In this document: positions 17,176 through 26,589 of the stretch, piece by piece | Layout: each line of letters begins with the position of its first letter | Numbering within the stretch: position 1 is the first letter of the stretch | Assembly (NCBI RefSeq): GCF_022699665.1 | Contig: NZ_JALDNB010000001.1 | Span: 248,001-312,000 of the forward strand | Direction of reading: 5' to 3' | Source of the DNA: Chryseobacterium aahli | GTDB taxonomy: Bacteria; Bacteroidota; Bacteroidia; Flavobacteriales; Weeksellaceae | DNA: 64,000 nucleotides | The notes under the pieces: generated by a model | What the model was told of the DNA's origin: nothing | Database searches by the model: none | The model's input: only the letters and a program-made list of their open reading frames with translations | Translations under genes and position numbers: made by a program

Positions 17176-18945
17176 ATGAACAAGAAAATTCAAATATTAT
17201 CTATATTATTCCTAGGAATTTCGTCGGTGGCGTTTTCTCAGATAAAAGAGGAAAAACTGATTCTTAATAAAAAAAGAGAACCGGAAGTAAAGAAAATTGA
17301 GAAGAAGAAAACCTCAGTAGAAATCATAAAAAATTATCCGCCGGAAGAGAAGTCTGCCAATCCTGTGAAATACAATATTACAGATGTTCCTGCGGTTTCA
17401 GATTTTAAAACTTCTACCATTCAGGGGGAAGATGTTGCCCCAAAATTTGACGGAACGGCTCAGGATAACTATTTCCAGTTTGGAATGGGGAATTACGGAA
17501 AGATTTTAGCGGACGCTAATATTTCTAAAACTCTTGAGAATAAAATTGAAGTGGGAGCGGACGTTCATGTGCTTTCTACCAACGGTTTGAAGAAAGTTTA
17601 CGATTGGGATTCTAATCAGAGTTCGGCAACTTTGGGAGCTTTCTTAAATTCTTATGGGGAAAAAGGAAAAATCAATGTGAATGCTGAATACGGTTTAGAT
17701 AATTACAACTATTACGGAATTTATGCATTGACACCTTCCGCAGATGTAGATTTGAAGCAGAAAGTGAATCAGTTTAAGGTGAATGGTTATTATGATTTTT
17801 ATTCAAATGAAATTTTAAATGATGTAAGAGTAAAATCTTCATTCTTAAGCGATCATTTTGATGCAAAAGAAAATCAGGCTTCCATCTTAGCTAACCTTTC
17901 GAAACACGCTGTTGAATTAGGGAAAAGCGGAGTTGTTTTGAATGCTGATTTAGGCTTAGGTTTAGAAACGGTAAAAACAGATTTTGCTTTATTAAATAAA
18001 AACTCGTCAACATTCTTCAATGCAGATATTGCTCCGAAAGTAACGTTTGCAAAAGGTGAATCTTATTTGATGTTGGGTTCTTCATTTTCATTTTTAAATG
18101 CGAGAAATTCAAATTTAATCTTGGCTGAAGAATTAAAAAACAATAAAACATATTGGTTTCCGCAAGCTGAGTTTCAGGTAGCAGCTGCTAAAGAATTTAA
18201 ATTCTATGGTGGAGTTGACGGTGGTTTGAAACTGAATACGTACAGCGAATTATTGCAGACAAACCCGTTCTTGGTTTCGGACCAAATGTTGAGACCAACG
18301 GAGACTCAATATCATTTTTATGCGGGTTTAAGAGGTGATATCGACGAAACTTTTAAATACGATGTTTCTGCAGGATTCGGAAAAATGAGAAACATTATGT
18401 TCTTCCAGGGAAATAATTTGTTTGACAATACATTTACTTTAGACCGTCCGGGTTACGATTTTGCTAATACATTTTCTGCAGTTTACGATGACGGAAATGT
18501 AAGCGATATCAAAGGAAGTTTGCAATATTTCCCGCTTGAAAACCTAATTGTTGATGCTGATGTTAGATTTTTAAAGTATGATTTAAAGAATTATGACAAT
18601 ATTTACAACGTTCCTTTAGTTACAGGAAGCATCGGTGCAAAATATACAATGTTCGAGAAAAAACTGTCATTAGGTTTCAAAGGAATTTTTGCGACAGACA
18701 GAACTACAAACTCGTATATGCTTGAAGGCGTGGGAAGTCCGTCGTTGATTTTCCAATCTACAGAAGATACGAATGATAAAGTTGGGGGCTATGCAGATTT
18801 AAACTTGTCTGCAGAGTATAAAATTCACAAAAATTTCAGTATTTTCGCACTCGGAAACAATCTTCTAAGCTCAAAATACCAAACGTACAAAGGCTATAAA
18901 GTTCTTGGTGCGCAGGTTGTGGGAGGTGTGAAGATTACATTCTAA
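17176..18945 (+). CDS. Outer-membrane beta-barrel protein (TonB-receptor-like)
   Basis: A 589-residue protein starting MNKKIQILSILFLGI with signal cleavage after AFSQ. An in-frame ATG at 17140 overlaps the lipoprotein gene and adds a non-signal extension, so I rejected it. After a Lys-rich linker, the rest alternates short amphipathic strands with aromatic belts (NYNYYGIYAL, YHFYAGLRGDIDETFKYD). It ends in VVGGVKITF, a typical outer-membrane barrel terminus with a final Phe. There is no clear plug domain, so it is TonB-receptor-like in the barrel only. It forms an operon with the TPR protein and lipoprotein. Confidence 0.78.
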   Translation: MNKKIQILSILFLGISSVAFSQIKEEKLILNKKREPEVKKIEKKKTSVEIIKNYPPEEKSANPVKYNITDVPAVSDFKTSTIQGEDVAPKFDGTAQDNYFQFGMGNYGKILADANISKTLENKIEVGADVHVLSTNGLKKVYDWDSNQSSATLGAFLNSYGEKGKINVNAEYGLDNYNYYGIYALTPSADVDLKQKVNQFKVNGYYDFYSNEILNDVRVKSSFLSDHFDAKENQASILANLSKHAVELGKSGVVLNADLGLGLETVKTDFALLNKNSSTFFNADIAPKVTFAKGESYLMLGSSFSFLNARNSNLILAEELKNNKTYWFPQAEFQVAAAKEFKFYGGVDGGLKLNTYSELLQTNPFLVSDQMLRPTETQYHFYAGLRGDIDETFKYDVSAGFGKMRNIMFFQGNNLFDNTFTLDRPGYDFANTFSAVYDDGNVSDIKGSLQYFPLENLIVDADVRFLKYDLKNYDNIYNVPLVTGSIGAKYTMFEKKLSLGFKGIFATDRTTNSYMLEGVGSPSLIFQSTEDTNDKVGGYADLNLSAEYKIHKNFSIFALGNNLLSSKYQTYKGYKVLGAQVVGGVKITF

Positions 18946-18950
18946 AATAA

Positions 18951-19014
18951 TTATTGATAAATGATAATTGATGCATGATTGTCATATCACTTATAAATTA
19001 TCATTTATCAATAA
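18951..19014. repeat. Long perfect AT-rich inverted repeat
   Basis: A 19-bp arm TTATTGATAAATGATAATT at 18951-18969 is matched perfectly in inverted form at 18996-19014 around a 26-base loop. It lies between the barrel gene and tRNA-Arg. It may serve as a weak terminator or be a dispersed palindromic element; the A5 rather than T run on the + side argues against a classic terminator. Confidence 0.75.
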
Positions 19015-19022
19015 TAAAAAAC

Positions 19023-19096
19023 GGCTTCGTAGTTCAACTGGATAGAATATTGGATTTCGGCTCCAAGGGTTGGGGGTTCGAATCCCTTCGAAGTCA
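19023..19096 (+). tRNA. tRNA-Arg (anticodon UCG)
   Basis: A 74-nt cloverleaf. The acceptor arms GGCTTCG/CGAAGTC pair with one G-U. The D stem is GTTC/GAAT. The anticodon stem TTGGA/TCCAA encloses the loop TTTCGGC with anticodon TCG, which reads CGA (Arg). The T arm is GGGGG-TTCGAAT-CCCTT. The 3' CCA is not encoded, so it is added after transcription. A terminator follows 10 bp downstream. Confidence 0.95.
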
Positions 19097-19105
19097 CAGA
19101 TTTTT

Positions 19106-19132
19106 AAAGCACTTTTAGGAGTGCTTTTTTTT
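19106..19132 (+). terminator. Intrinsic terminator of tRNA-Arg
   Basis: Stem AAAGCACT/AGTGCTTT with a 6-base loop, running into eight or more T residues. It sits directly behind the tRNA gene. Confidence 0.88.
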
Positions 19133-19578
19133 GTTTTATAAGAGGTTGTTAATTAGTAAGATAGAAGATAATCAGAATTGATTTGGGTTGTTCGAAAAAC
19201 AGTTTCATCAAATTCGAGTTTTTGAGTAAAAATCGAACACATTCAAGTTTTGTTCTGATATCGGTATTTTTGCGAGTCAGCTTTTGATTATTATTTTTAT
19301 AATTTTTTTCATTTTAAAAAGACTTAGATTCTGGATTTTATTTCCGATAAAGAATTCACGGCTTCTTTTAGCTAATTGCTCGAGAAGGTTTTTAATTTTT
19401 TGTAATTGATTTTCCTAAAGTAAGTATTGTTCAATATAAGAGTTTTCTTGAGTGCTTACTTGTTGACAATCTCTCAAAGAGGTAGTTAAAACTGATTGCC
19501 CAAAATCACCTAAAAGCTAATAACTCTATCATAGAAGATTGAAACTTTTAAAACAATGGATAATTTAAATAAATGATT
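19133..19578. other. AT-rich intergenic stretch, no gene seen
   Basis: About 446 bp between the tRNA-Arg terminator and the MocR gene stop. I see no coding frame with a plausible start, no RNA gene and no clear repeat. The position beside a tRNA could suit an old integration scar, but no duplicated tRNA 3' end is visible in the window. Confidence 0.5.
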
Positions 19579-21057
19579 TTATAGAATTTTCACGTTTTTA
19601 GATAAAATATCAATGCTTTTCTCCATTTCTTCCATACTTAAATTTCCAAAGCCTAATCGCATTGCAGTAAGATTTTTATTTTGGTAAAGTAATGTTTTAG
19701 GAATAAAAAGATTGTCTTTAGTACACTGGTAACTGAGTTGCATCAGATTCACAGGAGTTTTCCATCTCATCCAGACTGCCAAACCTCCTGAAGGTTTTTT
19801 AAAATCAAGATATTCACCTAACCGTTGTCCCAAAAGCGTGGTGAAATAATCTCTGCGTTCCTTATATATTTTCAGAGATTTTTTTAGGTATCTGTTGATT
19901 TCGCCTTCTGCTATCATTTCACCCAAAACATATTCCATAAGAACATCACCCTGACGATCTATAATCCCTAAGTACTTTCGCATTTCGTTCATCAAATTTT
20001 CAGGGACAACGATAAATCCGGTTCTGAATCCTGGTACCAAAGATTTGCCGAAAGATCCGATATAAATGACCATTCCATTGGTGTCGGCACTCGCTAAAGG
20101 AAGAATAGGGCTTTTGTCGTAATTGAAATCATAGTCATAATCATCTTCAAGGATGATGAAGCCGTACTCTTGGGAAAGTTTCAGTAATTCTAATCTTCGT
20201 TGTGCGCTTAACGTTACCGTGGTAGGATAGTGGTGATGCGGTGTAAGATAAAGCATTCTGATTTTCTGTTTCTTGCATATTTTTCTTACTTCTTCCACAT
20301 CTATCCCTTCATCGTCAATCGGTATTGTCTGAATATTAACTTTAGATTTCTGAAAAATCATATTCACTGAAAAATAGCTTAATTCACCAACCAAAACAGT
20401 ATCTCCAGCTGAAAGTAAAATTTCAGAAACAATATAAATACTCATTTCTGTGCTTCTTGTAATGAGTAGATTGTTTTTTGAAATGGGTAAACCTCTTGAT
20501 ATATTTAAATAATGTGAAAGATTTTTCTTAAAAAACTCGCTGCCGTCGTTATTGTAATGGCCTACCTTATGTGCTTTTCGCTTCAGTGTGGAACTGTAAA
20601 TTCTTGAATGATGATCTATCTGCGTAAGTCGGACATCAGGAGTGCCGTCATCAAAAACAAATTCGCAATCTGAATGCTCAAAAGGATTGTCAAGAATATT
20701 TGATGTTTTAAAGGTGAAACCGGTAGATTTTGGATAATTTAAGAGTTGTTTCTTTTCAAAACTTAAAATATTTACGGGTTTTTCGTTCTCTTTTCCGATA
20801 ACAAATGTTCCTTTATTGGGTAGGCTTTCAACCCAACCCTGAGAAAATAATTCATCATAAACTGCTACAATCGTATTTCTGTGAACTTTTAAATTGATAC
20901 TTAAAACCCGGGTTCCGGGAAGCTTGGTTCCGAATGGAAGAACACCTCTTTGAATAGCATTGATTAATTGAGTTGAAATCTGCATGTAGATAGAAACATC
21001 AGAACTTCTATCTATTTTGATAAAACTCTCATAAGGAAATTCAACCGGACTACTCAT
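19579..21057 (-). CDS. MocR-type GntR/aminotransferase-fusion regulator
   Basis: A 492-residue regulator. An N-terminal GntR winged helix (about residues 10-80: YMQISTQLINAIQRGVLPFG, then LKVHRNTIVAVYDELFSQGW) is joined by a linker to a fold-type I aminotransferase domain. The PLP-binding Lys is in YIGSFGKSLVPGFRTGF, with the PLP-contact Asp in LEDDYDYDF. MocR proteins sense PLP or amino-compound adducts and bind direct repeats. It is transcribed away from the biotin operon across a 65-bp gap. bioF and bioA are PLP enzymes, so regulation of that operon is a reasonable inference. Confidence 0.92.
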   Translation of the reverse strand: MSSPVEFPYESFIKIDRSSDVSIYMQISTQLINAIQRGVLPFGTKLPGTRVLSINLKVHRNTIVAVYDELFSQGWVESLPNKGTFVIGKENEKPVNILSFEKKQLLNYPKSTGFTFKTSNILDNPFEHSDCEFVFDDGTPDVRLTQIDHHSRIYSSTLKRKAHKVGHYNNDGSEFFKKNLSHYLNISRGLPISKNNLLITRSTEMSIYIVSEILLSAGDTVLVGELSYFSVNMIFQKSKVNIQTIPIDDEGIDVEEVRKICKKQKIRMLYLTPHHHYPTTVTLSAQRRLELLKLSQEYGFIILEDDYDYDFNYDKSPILPLASADTNGMVIYIGSFGKSLVPGFRTGFIVVPENLMNEMRKYLGIIDRQGDVLMEYVLGEMIAEGEINRYLKKSLKIYKERRDYFTTLLGQRLGEYLDFKKPSGGLAVWMRWKTPVNLMQLSYQCTKDNLFIPKTLLYQNKNLTAMRLGFGNLSMEEMEKSIDILSKNVKIL

Positions 21058-21077
21058 AATGTGAAAACTGGCACTAA

Positions 21078-21110
21078 TGAACCATCCGGCAATATACTAC
21101 TTTTGAACCA
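21078..21110 (+). promoter_or_regulatory. Candidate biotin-operon promoter with MocR-type direct repeats
   Basis: TGAACCA occurs at 21078-21084 and again at 21104-21110, 26 bp apart. The second copy overlaps the end of TACTTTTG (21098-21105), a full TAnnTTTG -7 box placed 17 bp before the diiron-type gene's ATG. MocR regulators such as GabR bind ACCA-containing direct repeats, so binding here could govern access to the promoter. No clear TTG -33 element is present. Confidence 0.5.
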
Positions 21111-21122
21111 AATCAAAAATAA

Positions 21123-21746
21123 ATGGAATTTTACGAACTTCTTGAGAAAATAGTGCTGGATTATCACACCCATGCAAAATGGCTTAATACACTTTCTTTC
21201 ATGGAAAATGCAGGAGCCAGAAAAATTTCTGCCTGTGAGCATCCTACTAAAGTAAACTTGCTTCAGCTGAAGCATGCATGTGAAGAACATCGCCATGCAT
21301 ATTATCTCAAAAAACAAATTGCAAAAATAGATTCAGAATCTTGCAAAACTTATGAAAATGAAGAGCTTTTAGCGCCTATCGCAACACGTCAGTATCTTCA
21401 TTCTTTGGATATTAAAGCCTGCAAATATCTTTACAACAATTTTAATCTTACAAAAGATGAATTGAAATACGCAGCGTATCTTTTTGTAACCTATGCCATT
21501 GAAGTTCGTGCCGATGAATTGTATCCTGTTTATCAGGATATTCTTACCAAAACATCTTCAAAAATTATGGTGAAATCTATTATTCTCGAAGAAGAAGGTC
21601 ATTTGGAAGAAATGATTAATCAATTGGATGAATTTTCTGGAAATTGGAAATCACACGCTGAAAATATTTTAAAAATCGAACATGAACTTCATGATCAATG
21701 GATCGATGCCATCATTGAGGAAGTTGGCAAGTTTAATTATGCTTAA
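21123..21746 (+). CDS. Ferritin-like diiron-type protein heading the biotin operon
   Basis: A 207-residue, almost all-helical soluble protein that I do not recognise by name. It has the four-helix diiron pattern: Glu28 in helix 1, an E-x-x-H motif at Glu55-His58 (CEEHRHA), Glu127/Glu132 in AIEVRADE, and a second E-x-x-H at Glu157-His160 (LEEEGHLEEM). That matches E, ExxH, E, ExxH of ferritin-like oxygenases. It is first gene of the biotin operon; its stop overlaps the bioF start by 8 bp, so translation is coupled. No bioC, bioH or bioI is present here. A role in pimeloyl precursor supply, for example oxidative acyl cleavage, is my inference. Confidence 0.7.
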   Translation: MEFYELLEKIVLDYHTHAKWLNTLSFMENAGARKISACEHPTKVNLLQLKHACEEHRHAYYLKKQIAKIDSESCKTYENEELLAPIATRQYLHSLDIKACKYLYNNFNLTKDELKYAAYLFVTYAIEVRADELYPVYQDILTKTSSKIMVKSIILEEEGHLEEMINQLDEFSGNWKSHAENILKIEHELHDQWIDAIIEEVGKFNYA

Positions 21747-22848
21747 AAATTTTCATTATTTTCAAGAAGCTCTTGACAAAAGAGAGGAAGAGGGAACTTT
21801 GAGGGTGTTAAAACCACAATCAGTAGGAATAGATTTTTATTCTAATGATTATTTAGGATTTGCACAAAACAAAGAATTCCAAAATTTATTAGTGCAGCAG
21901 GTTATGGATAATCCTCATCTGTTATCGGGAAGTACAGGTTCAAGGCTAATCAGCGGAAATAGTTCTGAAGTGGTTAAGACAGAAAAATTGATTGCAAAAG
22001 AACATCAGTATTCTGACGCACTCCTTTTTTCTTCGGGATACAATGCTAACCTGGCATTATTCTCAACGCTTCCGACTCGGCATGACACGATTATAATTGA
22101 TGAGAAAATTCATCGTTCTGTGCATGATGCCTGCAAAATGTCTCATGCGAAGAAAATAAAGTTCAGTCATAATCATGTTGGAGATCTGGAGCGTATTTTA
22201 AAAAAACAAAACGGAAAATCGTACATCGCCATAGAAAGCCTTTATTCTATGGATGGAGACTTTGCGCCGATTCAGGAAATTGCTGAAGTTGCTGAGAAAT
22301 ACGATGCGTACTTAATTGTTGATGAAGCACATTCTTTTGGAGTTTTTGGGAATGGTTTAGTTGATGAATTTCAACTTCAGAAGAAAGTATTAGCCACTGT
22401 TATCACTTATGGGAAAGCATTAGGCTCACACGGAGCAGCGATTCTATGTAATGATGTGGTTAAATCTTATCTCGTCAATTTTGCATCTCCATTCATTTAT
22501 TCAACCTCGGCTCAGGATATCCAATGGAGAAGTATAAAAATAGGGTATGAATTTTTGAAAGAGAAAGAGAATGAAAGAATCAAATTACAGCGAAATATTG
22601 AATTTTTTCGTCAACAGAATTTGAAAATGCTTTCTTCTGCAAAAAGTCCGATTCAGGCAATCTTAATTCCTGATCATGACCGACTGAATAAGGCGAAGCA
22701 AGTTTTATCGGATGAAGGATTTTTAACCTACGCTGTTTTTAGTCCGGCGGTAAAACATGGGGCCGAACGCCTCCGGATTTGTCTTCACAGTTTTAATACT
22801 GAGGAGGAAATCATTGGATTGACTAAAATTATTAAAGAATTTATTTAA
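21739..22848 (+). CDS. bioF: 8-amino-7-oxononanoate synthase
   Basis: PLP-dependent alpha-oxoamine synthase that condenses pimeloyl-ACP/CoA with alanine, the first committed ring-building step of biotin synthesis. It shows FYSNDYLGFA, GSTGSRLISGN, the PLP Asp in LIVDEAHSFGVFG and the Schiff-base Lys in TYGKALGSHGAAI. I placed the start at 21739 (MLKNFHYFQEALDKRE). The longer frame from 21682 lies inside the preceding gene and adds a non-homologous leader. The family length is about 370-385 residues, and this start gives 369. The 8-bp overlap with the upstream gene indicates coupling. Confidence 0.92.
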   Translation: MLKNFHYFQEALDKREEEGTLRVLKPQSVGIDFYSNDYLGFAQNKEFQNLLVQQVMDNPHLLSGSTGSRLISGNSSEVVKTEKLIAKEHQYSDALLFSSGYNANLALFSTLPTRHDTIIIDEKIHRSVHDACKMSHAKKIKFSHNHVGDLERILKKQNGKSYIAIESLYSMDGDFAPIQEIAEVAEKYDAYLIVDEAHSFGVFGNGLVDEFQLQKKVLATVITYGKALGSHGAAILCNDVVKSYLVNFASPFIYSTSAQDIQWRSIKIGYEFLKEKENERIKLQRNIEFFRQQNLKMLSSAKSPIQAILIPDHDRLNKAKQVLSDEGFLTYAVFSPAVKHGAERLRICLHSFNTEEEIIGLTKIIKEFI

Positions 22849-22867
22849 ATAAAAACAGAAGGTACTT

Positions 22868-23479
22868 ATGAAATTATTCGTAACTGGAATAGGAACGGAA
22901 GTGGGGAAAACTGTTTGCTCTGCAATTTTAGTTCAATATTTTAAAGCTGATTACTGGAAACCAATACAGTCGGGAGATCTGCATTTTTCAGACAGTATGA
23001 AAATTAGAGATTGGGTAAGTGAAAGTATCGTTATTCATCCGGAAACATATCGTTTAAAGCTTGCAGCATCGCCTCACCAATCGGCTGCAGAAGAAGGAAT
23101 CTCAATTAATATCAAAGATTTTAAACTTCCTGAAACTCAAAATAATTTAATCGTAGAAGGAGCGGGAGGTCTTATGGTTCCGTTATCAGATAGCGAATTT
23201 ATGATTGATTTAATTGAAAAATTAGATATTCCGGTTGCGCTTGTAGTGAGAAATTATTTAGGCTGTATTAATCACAGTTTATTGTCGATCATGGCTTTAA
23301 ACCAAAGAAAAATCAATCTGAAATATTTGATTCTTAATGGAGATTTCCCAATAGATACAGAACGGATTATCAGAAAAAATATTCAACCGGAAACGGAAAT
23401 TATCAGAATTCCAAACATCGAAAATTTAACAAAAGAAAACATAGAAAGTGTTACAAAACAATTAACAAAAATAGGATAA
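22868..23479 (+). CDS. bioD: Dethiobiotin synthetase
   Basis: ATP-dependent carboxylase that closes the ureido ring of dethiobiotin from 7,8-diaminopelargonate and CO2. It has the P-loop [15 protein letters not shown] (residues 7-21), the substrate-binding YWKPIQSGD and the [19 protein letters not shown] motif. At 203 residues it matches the compact bacterial form. It lies 19 bp after bioF and shares one base with the bioB start (stop/start TAATG). Confidence 0.93.
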   Translation: MKLFVTGIGTEVGKTVCSAILVQYFKADYWKPIQSGDLHFSDSMKIRDWVSESIVIHPETYRLKLAASPHQSAAEEGISINIKDFKLPETQNNLIVEGAGGLMVPLSDSEFMIDLIEKLDIPVALVVRNYLGCINHSLLSIMALNQRKINLKYLILNGDFPIDTERIIRKNIQPETEIIRIPNIENLTKENIESVTKQLTKIG

Positions 23480-24492
23480 TGAATAGAACAAAATTGAGAA
23501 ATAACTGGACAAAAGAAGAAATAGAAGAAATTTACAATTTACCATTACTCGAACTTATTTATAAGGCAGCCACCGTTCATCGTGAATGGCATAATCCCGA
23601 AGAAGTTCAGATGTCGACATTACTTTCAATAAAAACGGGTGGTTGTACAGAAGACTGTTCCTATTGCGGACAGGCGGCTCGCTATCATACCAATATCAAA
23701 GTTCAGGCTTTGCTTCCAACAGAAAAAGTTATAGAGCACGCCCAAAAAGCAAAAGACAGCGGCTCATCACGTTTCTGTATGGCTGCAGCATGGAGAGAGG
23801 TGAGAAATAACCGTGATTTTGACCGTGTGATTGATATGGTAAAAGGGGTAAATGAACTCGGACTTGAAGTTTGCTGTACCCTTGGAATGCTGACCGAAGA
23901 ACAGGCAATCCGCCTTCAGGAAGCAGGTTTGTACGCCTATAATCACAATCTGGATACTTCGGAACAATATTATGAAGAAATTATTTCTACGAGAACTTTT
24001 GACAATAGGATTAATACGATAAACAATGTCAGAAAAGCAGGAATTACCGTTTGTTCAGGAGGAATTATTGGTTTGGGGGAAACGCATACAGACAGAGTTT
24101 CCATGCTGCTCACCTTAGCAACCATGCCTAAACACCCGGAATCTGTTCCTATTAATGCATTGGCAAGAGTAGCCGGAACTCCGCTTGAAAACAATGAAAA
24201 AACGGATACGTGGGAAATGGTAAGGATGATTGCTACCGCAAGAATTGTAATGCCTTCATCAATGGTTCGTCTGAGTGCAGGAAGAATTGAAATGACAGAA
24301 TTTGAGCAGGGTTGGTGTTTTATGGCCGGAGCAAATTCAATTTTTACCGGAGAAAGAGAAACTTTATTGGTGACGCCCAACCCTGGAGTTTCAGAAGATA
24401 TACAAATGCTGCAGACTTTAGGATTAAAACCGATGAAAAGACAAGCAGAAAAAGTGATGGATCACTTTGAAACCTGGAAAACTAACGCCTAG
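23479..24492 (+). CDS. bioB: Biotin synthase (radical SAM)
   Basis: Radical SAM enzyme that inserts sulfur into dethiobiotin. The 4Fe-4S cluster ligands are in [12 protein letters not shown] (CxxxCxxC, about residues 54-61). Further conserved parts are [26 protein letters not shown], the [12 protein letters not shown] strand, [17 protein letters not shown] and the arginine ligand region [10 protein letters not shown] for the 2Fe-2S cluster. At 337 residues it has the usual length. It starts on the last base of bioD, so the two are tightly coupled. Confidence 0.96.
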   Translation: MNRTKLRNNWTKEEIEEIYNLPLLELIYKAATVHREWHNPEEVQMSTLLSIKTGGCTEDCSYCGQAARYHTNIKVQALLPTEKVIEHAQKAKDSGSSRFCMAAAWREVRNNRDFDRVIDMVKGVNELGLEVCCTLGMLTEEQAIRLQEAGLYAYNHNLDTSEQYYEEIISTRTFDNRINTINNVRKAGITVCSGGIIGLGETHTDRVSMLLTLATMPKHPESVPINALARVAGTPLENNEKTDTWEMVRMIATARIVMPSSMVRLSAGRIEMTEFEQGWCFMAGANSIFTGERETLLVTPNPGVSEDIQMLQTLGLKPMKRQAEKVMDHFETWKTNA

Positions 24493-24509
24493 TCTAATTC
24501 CTGAAAATT

Positions 24510-25775
24510 ATGAATTTACAAGAACGCGACAGAGCTGTCAATTGGCATCCTTACACCCAAATGAAAACTGCGGATGATATCATTCCCATTATTAAAGGAA
24601 GGGGAGTTTATCTTTTTGACGATAGAGGTAATAAATATATTGATGCCGTTTCTTCATGGTGGGTGACCCTGCATGGTCATGCGCATCCGTATATTGCAAA
24701 GAGGGTTTCGGAACAGTTGAATACCTTGGAACAGGTTATTTTTGCTGGTTTTACGCATGAACCGGCCATACAGCTCTCTGAGAATTTATTAAAACTTTTA
24801 CCCATCAATCAGAATAAAGTTTTTTATTCTGATAATGGTTCAACAGCGGTGGAAGTTGCTTTGAAAATGTGTATTCAACACGCCTATAATCAGGGAAAAG
24901 AAAAGACGAAGATTTTAGCTTTTAAAAATGCTTATCATGGTGATACTTTCGGGGCAATGTCTGTGAGCGGAAGAAGTGTATGGACAAAACCTTTCGGTGA
25001 AATGCTCTTTGAAGTTATTTTCATTGATACTCCTAATTCTGGGAATTTGGAAAATTTAAAAAAACAAATCCGAAATCATGCGAATGAAATTGCATATTTT
25101 ATTTATGAGCCACTTATTCAAGGTGCAGCGGGAATGTTGATGTATGATGCTGAAGATTTAGATGAATTAATGAAATTCTGCCGGGAGCAGGAAATTTTAA
25201 TGATTCAGGATGAAGTTTTTACAGGTTTTGGACGAACAGGAAAGCTTTTTGCCGCCAATCATCTCTCGGAAAAACCGGATGTCATGTGCTTTTCAAAAGG
25301 TTTAACTGGTGGGACTATGCCAATGGGAATTACGACTTGTTCGAACGAGATTTACAATGCTTTTTTGTCAGATGAAAAATATATGGCATTATTTCATGGA
25401 CATTCTTTCACTGCAAATCCGTTAGCTTGCACCGCGGCTTTGGCAAGTATGGAGTTGTTATTAAATGATGAAACTCAAGAAAATATTCTGAGAATTTCAG
25501 AACAGCATTATAAATTTTCAAAAATATTAAAACAACATCCACACGTTGAAAATGTCCGACAGACAGGAACTATTTTGGCCTGGGAAATTAAAAATGATCA
25601 AGAAACCTCATATTTTAATGAGATTGGAAAAAAACTTTATGATGACTTTCTATCACGGGGAATCATTATGCGTCCATTAGGAAATGTAATGTATCTGGTG
25701 CCACCTTATTGCATTTCTGCAAAAGAATTGAATTTTATTTATGAAAATATTTTAGAAGTATTGAATTACGTTTAA
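24510..25775 (+). CDS. bioA: Adenosylmethionine-8-amino-7-oxononanoate aminotransferase
   Basis: Class III PLP aminotransferase that uses SAM as amino donor to make 7,8-diaminopelargonate. Diagnostic parts are WHPYTQMK near the N-terminus, the substrate-facing SSWWVTLHGHAHP, the PLP Asp in IQDEVFTGFGRTGKLFA and the Schiff-base Lys in CFSKGLTGGTMPMG. At 421 residues it matches BioA. It is the last gene of the operon, 17 bp after bioB. With bioF, bioD and bioB it completes the late pathway, leaving only the pimeloyl precursor step unexplained. Confidence 0.95.
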   Translation: MNLQERDRAVNWHPYTQMKTADDIIPIIKGRGVYLFDDRGNKYIDAVSSWWVTLHGHAHPYIAKRVSEQLNTLEQVIFAGFTHEPAIQLSENLLKLLPINQNKVFYSDNGSTAVEVALKMCIQHAYNQGKEKTKILAFKNAYHGDTFGAMSVSGRSVWTKPFGEMLFEVIFIDTPNSGNLENLKKQIRNHANEIAYFIYEPLIQGAAGMLMYDAEDLDELMKFCREQEILMIQDEVFTGFGRTGKLFAANHLSEKPDVMCFSKGLTGGTMPMGITTCSNEIYNAFLSDEKYMALFHGHSFTANPLACTAALASMELLLNDETQENILRISEQHYKFSKILKQHPHVENVRQTGTILAWEIKNDQETSYFNEIGKKLYDDFLSRGIIMRPLGNVMYLVPPYCISAKELNFIYENILEVLNYV

Positions 25776-26029
25776 AAATTTTTCATTCTTTGTGATATAT
25801 TGAGCTTTACATTAAAGGATATTACAACGGAAAAGTTTATTGTTAAGTGGCGTATAGCGTATTTAACAAGCGTAATCGTAAAAATTTATGAATATTTACG
25901 TCATAATTGAATATTATTTAAAAATATACTTTAAATTAACTTAAAACATTTTATCTTTGAAATTGTAAATAAGAATACATTCTTTACATTCTGTCATCAA
26001 AAAAGATTATAAATATTATTCAAAGAAAA

Positions 26030-26470
26030 ATGAGAGTTTCTAATGATAGCATCGTGAAAATTACGGCATACAGTCTTTTAATTTTAACAATAGTAATGCT
26101 GCTTTGTTTAGTAGTAATCAATCAAAGTATTTTAGAGAGCTTATTTTTTGCTGCAATTACTTTACTGATCGTGATATTAACAAAAATAAGGATTGTTACT
26201 TATGAATTTTCAGGTGGATGTGTAACCATTCGAAAGATACATCCATTTACCTTCAAAAGGTTTATTTCTCCGGCGGTCGAATTTCCGCAAAATTATATCT
26301 GTGATTATAGTGTTAACCATAATGTCGTTTCAGGGTCTTTAGTATTAAAAATAAATTCTAAAAGAAATAAAAAATATGCGGTGAAAATTAAGCTTTTCGG
26401 ATTCACCTATGCTCAGCGACAAAAAATATCATCTTCATTGGTTTCTATTGTATCTCAAAATAATTTTTAA
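26030..26470 (+). CDS. Small membrane protein, function unknown
   Basis: A 146-residue protein with two adjacent hydrophobic segments (about residues 12-32 and 36-52) followed by a beta-rich C-terminal part that could resemble a bacterial PH-like domain. I do not recognise the family. A TATCTTTG -7 box lies at 25952-25959, about 70 bp upstream, so it is probably its own transcription unit rather than the tail of the biotin operon. A hairpin terminator follows 80 bp downstream. Confidence 0.55.
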   Translation: MRVSNDSIVKITAYSLLILTIVMLLCLVVINQSILESLFFAAITLLIVILTKIRIVTYEFSGGCVTIRKIHPFTFKRFISPAVEFPQNYICDYSVNHNVVSGSLVLKINSKRNKKYAVKIKLFGFTYAQRQKISSSLVSIVSQNNF

Positions 26471-26550
26471 TTATCCTCACAAATTAGAAAGTTATTCGTA
26501 AGCGAAAGGCTTTTCTAAAAATTGACACCCAAATCATCATTATATTAAGA

Positions 26551-26589
26551 AATCTCCATAGTTTTATGTTAAACTGGAGATTTTTTTTT
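26551..26589 (+). terminator. Intrinsic terminator
   Basis: AATCTCC at 26551 pairs with GGAGATT, and an inner AGTTT/AAACT continues the stem after a 2-base bulge. A run of nine T follows. It probably ends the small membrane protein transcript. Confidence 0.85.

Noticed and set aside
19133..19578. Integrated element at tRNA-Arg
   Set aside because: No integrase, no repeated tRNA end and no foreign genes are visible nearby.
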